A program made the translations under genes and the position numbers. Below the pieces are notes generated by a model. The model had not been told where the DNA came from. It saw only the letters and a program-made list of their open reading frames with translations, and made no database searches. Shown here piece after piece: positions 6,443 to 13,137 of a stretch of 14,252 bases of DNA (positions are counted from its first letter, which is position 1; each line of letters starts with the position of its first letter). The DNA comes from Methylococcales bacterium (GTDB lineage: Bacteria > Pseudomonadota > Gammaproteobacteria > Methylococcales > Methylomonadaceae), in contig JAGLEW010000103.1 of the NCBI GenBank assembly GCA_023144875.1, forward strand, positions 1-14,252, written 5' to 3'.

Positions 6443-6913
6443 GTGAAAATTATTTTTTTAATTATCAGTTTTTTTTTACTAAATGCTTGTTCTAATACAG
6501 CTAATTCTCTTATAAACTTACAGGCGATTGCACCTAAGGTTAATTTGGAAAATTTCCAATTAATTAAATTAGGGTTATCAAAACAAGTTTATAGATTACG
6601 ATTACATATTAAAAACCCGAATTCATTTCCTTTGCCCATTCAAAATTTAAATTATCAATTATTTATTAACAATAAGTCTTTTGCAAAAGGATTAAGCAAT
6701 AAAGCGGTAACAATTCCTGCATTGGGGGATGGCTATTTAGAAACGGATGTAAGTAGTAATTTAGCGGATGTTATTGAGGGATGGGGGCAATGGTTTTCAT
6801 TTGCAAAGCAAAGTTTAGATTATAAAATTAAAGGGAGTATTGGTGTTACTAGTTTTGCAATTCCTTTTCCCTTTCAATACTCAGATAAAGTTGATTTGCA
6901 ATTAAGAAAATAG
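6443..6913 (+). CDS. LEA14-like (WHy-domain) lipoprotein
   Basis: This is a small 156-residue secreted lipoprotein. A basic K2 and a hydrophobic stretch (3-13) lead to the lipobox L13-N-A-C16; S17 after the cysteine predicts sorting to the outer membrane. The mature part matches the LEA type 2/WHy beta-sandwich: LRLHIKNPNSFPLPIQNLNYQ-like NPN and P-L-P-I positions near 52-62, then the F-A-K-G and V-T-I-P-A motifs. Such proteins bind or stabilise unknown partners, and no enzyme activity is expected. The start is a GTG at 6443; the family-like signal peptide supports it, but the ribosome site is weak. It probably shares a transcript with the dehydrogenase before it. Confidence 0.85.
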   Translation: MKIIFLIISFFLLNACSNTANSLINLQAIAPKVNLENFQLIKLGLSKQVYRLRLHIKNPNSFPLPIQNLNYQLFINNKSFAKGLSNKAVTIPALGDGYLETDVSSNLADVIEGWGQWFSFAKQSLDYKIKGSIGVTSFAIPFPFQYSDKVDLQLRK

Positions 6914-6947
6914 ATTTTTATTCTAATTTTAAAAAGTTGAATGACTA

Positions 6948-6976
6948 TTGACAGAAGTGTGTCAGCACAGTAATTT
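6948..6976 (+). promoter_or_regulatory. Predicted promoter of the alaC-hom operon
   Basis: A perfect -35 TTGACA (6948-6953) is followed after 17 bp by TAATTT (6971-6976), a weaker -10. It lies in the 98-bp gap before alaC, leaving a leader of about 30 bp that contains AAGAG as a ribosome site. The spacer holds TGTGTCAGCACA (6958-6969), whose TGTG/CACA ends form a small palindrome that a regulator could use. Confidence 0.5.
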
Positions 6977-7011
6977 AAGTTGCTTTATTTTTTATTTGGC
7001 AAGAGTTATCA

Positions 7012-8196
7012 ATGGAAGAATTTCACCGTATTAGTCGTTTACCGCCGTATGTTTTTAATATTGTCAATGAGCTAAAAGCCAAAGCGCGAGCTGATGGTGA
7101 AGATATTATTGATTTTGGTATGGGAAACCCAGATCAACCAACACCTAAGCATATTGTTGATAAAATGATTGAGGCGGCACAAAGAGATGATACGCACCGT
7201 TATTCGGTCTCAAAGGGAATTCCACGTTTACGGGAGGCTATTTGTGATTGGTATCAACGGCGTTATAGTGTTGATTTAGATCCTGAGACGGAAGCGATTG
7301 TAACGATTGGTTCTAAAGAAGGTTTAGCGCATTTAGCGTTGGCAACCTTAGGGCCTGGTGATGTGGTTTTAGTCCCTAATCCTGCTTATCCTATTCATCC
7401 TTATGGCGTGGTGATTGCAGGCGCGGATTTACGCCATGTCCCGTTGGTAGAAGGGGTTGATTTTTTTGAAGAGTTACGTAAGGCGATTGTTGATTCATGG
7501 CCTAAGCCTAAGATGTTAATTTTAAATTTCCCTGGAAATCCAACTACGCAGTGTATTGAATTAGATTTTTTTGAGCGAATTATTGCAATCGCAAAAGTGC
7601 ATAGCATTTGGGTTGTGCATGATATTGCGTATGCAGATATAGTTTTTGATGGCTATAAAGCCCCTTCGATTTTAGAAGTAGAGGGGGCAAAAGAGGTTGC
7701 GGTTGAATTTTTTTCACTGTCCAAAAGTTATAATATGCCTGGGTGGCGAGTGGGCTTTATGTGTGGTAATTCAACCTTAGTAGCGGCGTTAACACGAATG
7801 AAATCCTATTTAGATTATGGAACGTTTACCCCGATTCAAGTCGCAGCGATTCATGCACTGGAAGATTCTCAAGATTGTGTTAAAGAAATCTGTGCAATGT
7901 ATAAAAATCGGCGGGATGTGTTATGCAATGGACTTAACGGTTTAGGCTGGGCTGTTGAAAAACCCAAAGCAACGATGTTTGTGTGGGCTAAAATTCCTCA
8001 AACGTATCAATCAATGGGGTCATTAGAATTTTGTAAAAAATTGATTATAGATGCAAAAGTGGCTGTTTCTCCTGGGATTGGGTTTGGACAATATGGAGAT
8101 GACCACGTTCGGTTTAGTTTAATTGAAAATGAACACAGAACCCGTCAAGCACTTAGGGGGATTCGAAATATGTTTAAAAAAGACAACGTTGTATAA
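7012..8196 (+). CDS. alaC: Alanine-synthesising aminotransferase AlaC (class I/II PLP enzyme)
   Basis: It transfers the amino group from glutamate to pyruvate to give alanine. The 394-residue length and the start MEEFHRISRLPPYVF are typical of AlaC/YfdZ, as is the conserved GMGNPDQPTP segment. PLP-site residues are visible: N176 in NFPGNPTT, D204 and Y207 in HDIAYAD, the Schiff-base K238 in SLSKSYNMPGWRVGF, R246, and R367 in VRFSL for the substrate carboxylate. The start ATG has AAGAG upstream. It is the first gene of an apparent operon with hom, 41 bp before it. alaC next to hom is a known arrangement in proteobacteria; the link is presumably shared amino-acid demand. An older name for such proteins is aspartate or LL-diaminopimelate aminotransferase-like, but the AlaC motifs fit better. 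Confidence 0.9.
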   Translation: MEEFHRISRLPPYVFNIVNELKAKARADGEDIIDFGMGNPDQPTPKHIVDKMIEAAQRDDTHRYSVSKGIPRLREAICDWYQRRYSVDLDPETEAIVTIGSKEGLAHLALATLGPGDVVLVPNPAYPIHPYGVVIAGADLRHVPLVEGVDFFEELRKAIVDSWPKPKMLILNFPGNPTTQCIELDFFERIIAIAKVHSIWVVHDIAYADIVFDGYKAPSILEVEGAKEVAVEFFSLSKSYNMPGWRVGFMCGNSTLVAALTRMKSYLDYGTFTPIQVAAIHALEDSQDCVKEICAMYKNRRDVLCNGLNGLGWAVEKPKATMFVWAKIPQTYQSMGSLEFCKKLIIDAKVAVSPGIGFGQYGDDHVRFSLIENEHRTRQALRGIRNMFKKDNVV

Positions 8197-8237
8197 TACG
8201 TATTAGAGTTAATTCTATTTAAGCGGAGGAGCTAAAT

Positions 8238-9551
8238 TTGAAACCTGTAAAAGTCGGTGTGTTGGGATTAGGAGTTGTGGGTGGCGGCACAATTAATGTG
8301 TTACAACGTAATGCAATCGAAATTGCTCGGCGTGCGGGACGGGAAATTATTGTTAAGCGTGCTTGTGCTCGAAACTTAGATAAAGAACGAATTTGTAATA
8401 CAGATGGCATTGAATTAACCACTGATCCACTTGAAATTCTGAATGATCCTGAAATTGATATTATTTTAGAATTAATTGGCGGAGATACGCTGGCAAAAGA
8501 TTTAATTTCAATTGCAATTTCCCGTGGGAAACATGTGGTTACCGCTAATAAAGCCTTGATTGCTTTACATGGAAATGAGATTTTTGAGCAAGCCAGTGCC
8601 AAAGGGGTGATGGTTGCCTTTGAAGCGGCGGTTGCAGGAGGAATCCCCATTATCAAAGCAGTACGTGAAGGTCTGAGTGGTAACCAAATTGAATGGTTGG
8701 CGGGCATTATCAATGGTACGGGAAATTTTATTTTAACGGAAATGCGTGATAAAGGCCGTGATTTTGATGCGGTTTTGGCTGAAGCTCAAGCATTAGGCTA
8801 TGCAGAAGCAGATCCTGCTTTTGATATTGAAGGTATTGATGCTGCTCATAAATTAACGATTCTTGCCTCAATTGCTTATGGTATTCCACTGCAGTTTGAA
8901 AAAGTTTATATTGAAGGCATTACTCAAATTACGCGAGAAGATGTTAATTATGCACAAGAACTTGGCTATGTGATTAAGCATTTAGGGATTGCGCGTAAAA
9001 CAGATCAAGGGATTGAATTGCGAGTGCACCCAACCCTTATCCCTCATCGGCGTTTATTGGCGAATGTTGATGGCGTGATGAATGCTATTTTAGTGCAAGG
9101 GGATGCCGTGGGACCTACGCTTTATTATGGCGCTGGCGCAGGTGCTGAACCTACAGCATCAGCGGTCGTCGCAGATGTAGTTGATGTGGTGAGAGCCTTG
9201 ACCACAGACCCAGAAAATCATGTGCCGCATTTAGCGTTTCAGGCGAATTCAATCAGTGATATTCCTATATTAGCGGCGGATGAGATTCAAACCGCCTATT
9301 ATTTACGTTTAAATGCGGAAGATAAATCAGGTGTTTTATCGGAAGTCACTCATATTTTAGCGAAGCATCAAATTAGTATTGAGGCAATGTTACAAAAAGA
9401 ACCGTATGAAGTCTCTGTAAAGCATGTTCCTATCATTATGATTATGAAAACAACGCTTGAAAAAAAAATGAATGCGGCCATTGATGAAATTCAAAAATTA
9501 GCGGCAATTAAAGAGAGTATTGTTCGAATTCGCATGGAAGTGTTGAAATAA
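8238..9551 (+). CDS. hom: Homoserine dehydrogenase with C-terminal ACT domain
   Basis: It reduces aspartate semialdehyde to homoserine, the shared precursor of threonine and methionine. The domains run in order: a Rossmann fold with GLGVVGGG (10-17), the NKAL catalytic region (K105), the dimer/catalytic domain with GIINGTGNFILTEM (156-169), GYAEADP and K205 in AAHKL, and an ACT domain from about 354 to 430 that usually senses threonine. At 437 residues it is a full-length monofunctional enzyme, not fused to aspartokinase. The start is TTG at 8238, fixed by a strong GGAGGA seven bases upstream; no better ATG lies near. A rare TTG with a strong ribosome site could set a moderate level. The gene usually next in line, thrC, is missing; DUF447 follows after only 7 bp. 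Confidence 0.94.
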   Translation: MKPVKVGVLGLGVVGGGTINVLQRNAIEIARRAGREIIVKRACARNLDKERICNTDGIELTTDPLEILNDPEIDIILELIGGDTLAKDLISIAISRGKHVVTANKALIALHGNEIFEQASAKGVMVAFEAAVAGGIPIIKAVREGLSGNQIEWLAGIINGTGNFILTEMRDKGRDFDAVLAEAQALGYAEADPAFDIEGIDAAHKLTILASIAYGIPLQFEKVYIEGITQITREDVNYAQELGYVIKHLGIARKTDQGIELRVHPTLIPHRRLLANVDGVMNAILVQGDAVGPTLYYGAGAGAEPTASAVVADVVDVVRALTTDPENHVPHLAFQANSISDIPILAADEIQTAYYLRLNAEDKSGVLSEVTHILAKHQISIEAMLQKEPYEVSVKHVPIIMIMKTTLEKKMNAAIDEIQKLAAIKESIVRIRMEVLK

Positions 9552-9558
9552 AATTAAT

Positions 9559-10125
9559 ATGATTCAAGAAGTTATTGTTACATCAGTTAATAAAAAGGGA
9601 CTGGTTCATATTGCTCCAATGGGGGTGCATGTTTTAAAAGATGAACTCGTTATTTTGCCTTTTAAGCCATCAACTACATTGGATAATATTGTGAGTTTAG
9701 GTGTTGCGGTGGTGAATTATTGTGATGATGTCCGAATTTTTGCTGGCTGTTTAACAGGGCGACGAGATTGGGGTTTTAGGGCAACAGAAAAAATTGAAGG
9801 GCGGGTGTTAAAAAAAGCGCTGGCACACAGTGAATTAAAATTAGTGCGTATTGAAGAAGATTCTCTGCGGCCAAAATTATTTTGTAAAGTGATTCATACC
9901 GTTACTCACCAGCCTTTTTTAGGCTTTAATCGAGCGCAATATTCGGTGATTGAAGCGGCAATTTTATGCAGTCGTTTAAAGCGATTATCTTTACAAAAAA
10001 TTGAAACCGAAGTTGAGTATTTGCGCATTGGTTTTGAAAAAACGGCAGGTATACGTGAGCGAGAAGCGTGGGCGTGGTTAATGGAATTAATTGAGCAACA
10101 TAAGCAGGCGGTTAAGTTGAAATGA
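9559..10125 (+). CDS. DUF447 family protein (C1-cofactor gene set, predicted flavin-binding fold)
   Basis: This 188-residue cytoplasmic protein matches DUF447: an N-terminal beta-barrel-like part (EVIVTSVNKKGLVHIAPMG, then a G-V-A-V-V-N-Y segment), a middle F-C-K-V region and a C-terminal helical part with the conserved GFNRAQYSVIEAAILCSR stretch. The fold is thought to resemble FMN-binding split barrels. In archaea and in H4MPT-using bacteria the family travels with genes for methanopterin/methanofuran synthesis, but its reaction is not established. The start follows hom by 7 bp, with no strong ribosome site of its own, and the stop overlaps the mfnB ATG (ATGA), so coupling to both neighbours is likely. 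I am sure of the family and unsure of the role. Confidence 0.82.
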   Translation: MIQEVIVTSVNKKGLVHIAPMGVHVLKDELVILPFKPSTTLDNIVSLGVAVVNYCDDVRIFAGCLTGRRDWGFRATEKIEGRVLKKALAHSELKLVRIEEDSLRPKLFCKVIHTVTHQPFLGFNRAQYSVIEAAILCSRLKRLSLQKIETEVEYLRIGFEKTAGIREREAWAWLMELIEQHKQAVKLK

Positions 10126-10802
10126 CGGGTATGTTAGCCAGTGTAATGAACATGGAAGAAGCCTTACACGTTTTGAAGGCGGGGGTTGATATTATTGACT
10201 TGAAACAGCCTTCAGAAGGTGCGTTGGGCGCATTAGCGGTTGAGGATGTTTTAGATATTGTCCAAGTGGTTCAAGGACGATGTTTAATGAGTGCTACGAT
10301 TGGTGATTTGCCTATGGAACCTGAACTTGTTTTTGATGCGGTTAAAAAGATGGCAACAACACGGGTTGATTATATTAAAATGGGGGTCTTTCCTGATGGG
10401 GATATCGCAATGATATTGTCTAAATTAGCGGAATTAAAGCCGTTAAAGTTATCATTGATTGCGGTTTTATTTGCCGATGCCATGCCTCATTTAAATAGTC
10501 TGAAAGCCTTAAAAACAGCAGGTTTTAAAGGAGTGATGCTGGATACCTTAAATAAGGAAACAGGTCGTTTGACTGAAATAATGCCACTGGATGCAATCAA
10601 TAATTTTGTTAAGCAAGCAAAGCAACAACAGCTATTATCAGGATTAGCAGGCTCATTAAAAAAACAAGATATTGAGCCTTTAAAACGCTTACAGCCTGAC
10701 TATTTAGGTTTTCGAGGGGCGTTGTGTTGTCAGCAAAATCGCGTTTCAACCCTAGAACTTGATGCCGTTTTAGCCATTAAAAAATACATTGTTGGTGCTT
10801 AA
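10122..10802 (+). CDS. mfnB: (5-formylfuran-3-yl)methyl phosphate synthase (DUF556)
   Basis: MfnB condenses two glyceraldehyde-3-phosphates into the furan phosphate that becomes methanofuran or methylofuran, the carrier for formyl transfer in the H4MPT C1 pathway. The 226-residue TIM-barrel-type protein keeps the active-site pattern known for the Methanocaldococcus enzyme: K28 in DLKQPSEGALGA (Schiff-base lysine), K86 in DYIKMG, D141 and K145 in MLDTLNK, and later GSLKK and FRGALC. The spacing between the last two catalytic residues is the same as in the archaeal protein. It starts inside the DUF447 stop (ATGA). Its TAA (10800-10802) overlaps the TAA of the convergent glycosyltransferase, so no terminator space exists between them. 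It is the strongest sign that the host uses the H4MPT/methylofuran system. Confidence 0.88.
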   Translation: MTGMLASVMNMEEALHVLKAGVDIIDLKQPSEGALGALAVEDVLDIVQVVQGRCLMSATIGDLPMEPELVFDAVKKMATTRVDYIKMGVFPDGDIAMILSKLAELKPLKLSLIAVLFADAMPHLNSLKALKTAGFKGVMLDTLNKETGRLTEIMPLDAINNFVKQAKQQQLLSGLAGSLKKQDIEPLKRLQPDYLGFRGALCCQQNRVSTLELDAVLAIKKYIVGA

Positions 10803-12079
10803 AAAAGGGCTTCCAAGCGTTTTAAGCGCCCGTGCAATAAAATATCATCATTAATAATTTCTAAATCTTTAAAAGCTTTGGCGAATAATGGATAAAGTGG
10901 TGTGTTTAAATAATTGTGGTATTCGCGTTCTAAAATAGCTTGATAACGTAAAATATAGCTTGAAAAATCAAAATTTTCCAACGCGTATTGGCTAATTTCT
11001 TCGGTTTTATTTTGCAAATAATCAGGGTTGGCATATTTTAATAATAAGGCGTGCAATCCTTGTTTGACCTCAATGGAAGAGACTTTATCAACTATTTCAG
11101 GCAGTTCGCTATACCAGCCGACATTAGTTACAATCACAGGAATTCCTAATTGTAAGCCTTGCATCACTACCGCAGAGGTTTCGCCCATTGTTGGAACTCT
11201 TAAGGCGATAATAACATCAGTTTGTGCGAGGCGTTCATTGTATTGCTGTTCATCCAGTCGTCCATGAATAAAGACGTTTTTTTCTAAGCCTAATTGATGG
11301 GGCAATAAAAAAATAGAATTACAGGTTTCATTGATTGCACCGACAATGTCAAGCCGAAAATTAACGTTTGGATGTCGGGTTTTAATCTCAGCTAATACCT
11401 CAATGACAATATCAACTTTTTTTTGTAAATCAATGCCACCAAAAACCCCAATTCGTAAGATTTTTTGAAGGCGTATCGTTTTCTTTAAGGGCTTTAAATC
11501 ATAAAGCTGATCTATAATATAGAGTGGAATTTTTGGAAAAACCGCTTTCACGCGTTCAAAGGTATATTTGGAATGAACAATACAACTATCGGCGTATTGA
11601 ACAAATTCTTCAAATAAAGGGTAGTCAACCACTTCGGGAGACTCCCAAATAAAGTTCCCTTCAGAAATTAGATGTTGAATGCGATTTTTATTATCCTCGC
11701 CATAATGTCTTTTGATAATTTGAAAGTAGTTAGGGGTTATTTTTTCATCTTGATAATTGATGCCAGCAATCATGTGATGTAACACTAAATCATGCAAATG
11801 TACGATTCCACCATAGCGTTTTAATAACGCCAGCATATATTGATGGTAGTGAATATTATTACCCAGCTGATAGATAACTAAATCATAATCCTCCAATTGA
11901 TTTTCAACCAAACTATCAATATCAACGACCTCATAATTTAATAAATTTTTAATCGTTGTATTGGAGAATAAGGTGATTTTAATGGTTTTATGATGGTCAA
12001 AGCCTCTTAACAAATGCTCAACATAATCGGCAATACCACTTTGTTGGGGGGGGAGTGGACTTAATAAGGCGATATGCAT
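10799..12079 (-). CDS. Glycosyltransferase, GT4-like (GT-B fold)
   Basis: This 426-residue cytoplasmic glycosyltransferase has a GT-B fold. The N-terminal domain starts with IALLSPLPPQQSGIADY, a motif of GT4 proteins involved in O-antigen and mannan-type glycans (the SGIADY loop). A linker H-L-H-D-L-V-L-H-H follows, and the C-terminal domain has IGVFGGID (near 230), HGRLDEQQYNERLA and MGETSAVVMQGLQLGIPVIVTNVGW, the donor-site region with the first glutamate of the E-x7-E pattern. The sugar and acceptor cannot be told. The coding strand contains eight C in a row in codons 9-12 (12046-12053). It overlaps the next glycosyltransferase by one base (TAATG) and ends tail to tail with mfnB. There is no membrane helix. 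Confidence 0.86.
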   Translation of the reverse strand: MHIALLSPLPPQQSGIADYVEHLLRGFDHHKTIKITLFSNTTIKNLLNYEVVDIDSLVENQLEDYDLVIYQLGNNIHYHQYMLALLKRYGGIVHLHDLVLHHMIAGINYQDEKITPNYFQIIKRHYGEDNKNRIQHLISEGNFIWESPEVVDYPLFEEFVQYADSCIVHSKYTFERVKAVFPKIPLYIIDQLYDLKPLKKTIRLQKILRIGVFGGIDLQKKVDIVIEVLAEIKTRHPNVNFRLDIVGAINETCNSIFLLPHQLGLEKNVFIHGRLDEQQYNERLAQTDVIIALRVPTMGETSAVVMQGLQLGIPVIVTNVGWYSELPEIVDKVSSIEVKQGLHALLLKYANPDYLQNKTEEISQYALENFDFSSYILRYQAILEREYHNYLNTPLYPLFAKAFKDLEIINDDILLHGRLKRLEALF

Positions 12080-13137
12080 TAGATATTTTCCAAAACTAGT
12101 TTTTCTAATACGTTTTCCCAGCGGATGGACTTGGCAAAATCATAGCCGTTTTGTGCTTTATGCTTTAATTGCGAAGGCGATAGGGTATAAATTTTTTTAA
12201 TGGTATCGGCAATTGCTTTGGGAGTATTATCAACCACAAATCCACTGTCGGTATTGTGAACAATGGTGGCGACCTCCCCTGAATCATGACAGGTAATTAC
12301 GGGTTTTTGCGCTAAAAAAGCTTCAATAGTAGCATAGCCATAATCTTCATCATAAGGGGCGTAAAAAACGGCTTTACAATTGGCTAAATACTGGGTGAGT
12401 TCTTCTTCACTAACATAGCCCAACATTTTACAACGATTGGTTAGTTTTTGACTTTCAATTAATGTTTTTAAGACATGACTTTCAGCCCCTGTACCAATAA
12501 AAAAAGCTTTGGTTCGTTTTGGGCATTTATTAATTGCTTGAACAAGGAGTTCAGGACGTTTCATTTTTTCAATACGGCCAATAAATAAAATATAATCACC
12601 ATAGTCTCCGGTAACAATTTTATTGGCAAAAGGGGCGGGTGGATGTAAGGTTTCCGCATGAAGTCCATTGAAATGCTGTAAACGCGAAGTGACATTATCG
12701 GCAATGGTATAACATTTTTTAGATTCTGAAATAAAATTAGCATCAATTTGTCGAATTTTATTTCGAATGCGTTTGAACGCTGGTTGACGTGTAACATCAT
12801 CGGGGTGATCAAACTCAGTATGTTGAAGATCATACAACACACGATGTTGATGTACTAACCATAAAATTTTATTATCATGTTGCGCGGCATAGGTGGGAAA
12901 TTTAGTGGCAATGACTAAATCAATTTTTTTACCACAGCTTTCTGATAAATCTAATAAACGCCATGCCGCGACATCATTAAGCATTTGTTCTTCGGGATAC
13001 CACTTAAAGGGTAATTGAACTAACTCGGCACTCACCCCTTTCAGCTCATTAATTTTATTGACTAAACTTTCATTTAAAAGCTCTGCCCCACCTCGTACAA
13101 AGGGTACTTGCGCGCCTAAGACAATGATACGTTTCAT
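12079..13137 (-). CDS. Glycosyltransferase family 4-like protein
   Basis: This 352-residue GT-B glycosyltransferase begins with IIVLGAQVPFVRGGAE, the glycine-rich acceptor loop of GT4. The C-terminal domain shows ILFIGRIEKMKRPELLVQAI (near 183-202), FIGTGAE, LGYVSEEELTQYLANCKAVFYAPYDED and YGYATIEAFLAQKPVIT, where the usual first E of the E-x7-E motif region is replaced by D-E-D before a conserved E. It probably adds a sugar to a lipid-linked surface glycan; the sugar is unknown. The start is coupled to the methyltransferase upstream (ATGA overlap), and its stop overlaps the next start. It is shorter than the other glycosyltransferase and not a recent duplicate of it. Confidence 0.88.
   Translation of the reverse strand: MKRIIVLGAQVPFVRGGAELLNESLVNKINELKGVSAELVQLPFKWYPEEQMLNDVAAWRLLDLSESCGKKIDLVIATKFPTYAAQHDNKILWLVHQHRVLYDLQHTEFDHPDDVTRQPAFKRIRNKIRQIDANFISESKKCYTIADNVTSRLQHFNGLHAETLHPPAPFANKIVTGDYGDYILFIGRIEKMKRPELLVQAINKCPKRTKAFFIGTGAESHVLKTLIESQKLTNRCKMLGYVSEEELTQYLANCKAVFYAPYDEDYGYATIEAFLAQKPVITCHDSGEVATIVHNTDSGFVVDNTPKAIADTIKKIYTLSPSQLKHKAQNGYDFAKSIRWENVLEKLVLENI

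Noticed and set aside
8219..8713. Long open frame on the minus strand opposite hom
   Set aside because: It lies wholly antisense to a well-supported hom gene, has a low-complexity Ser/Pro/Ile-rich translation, and has no ribosome site.
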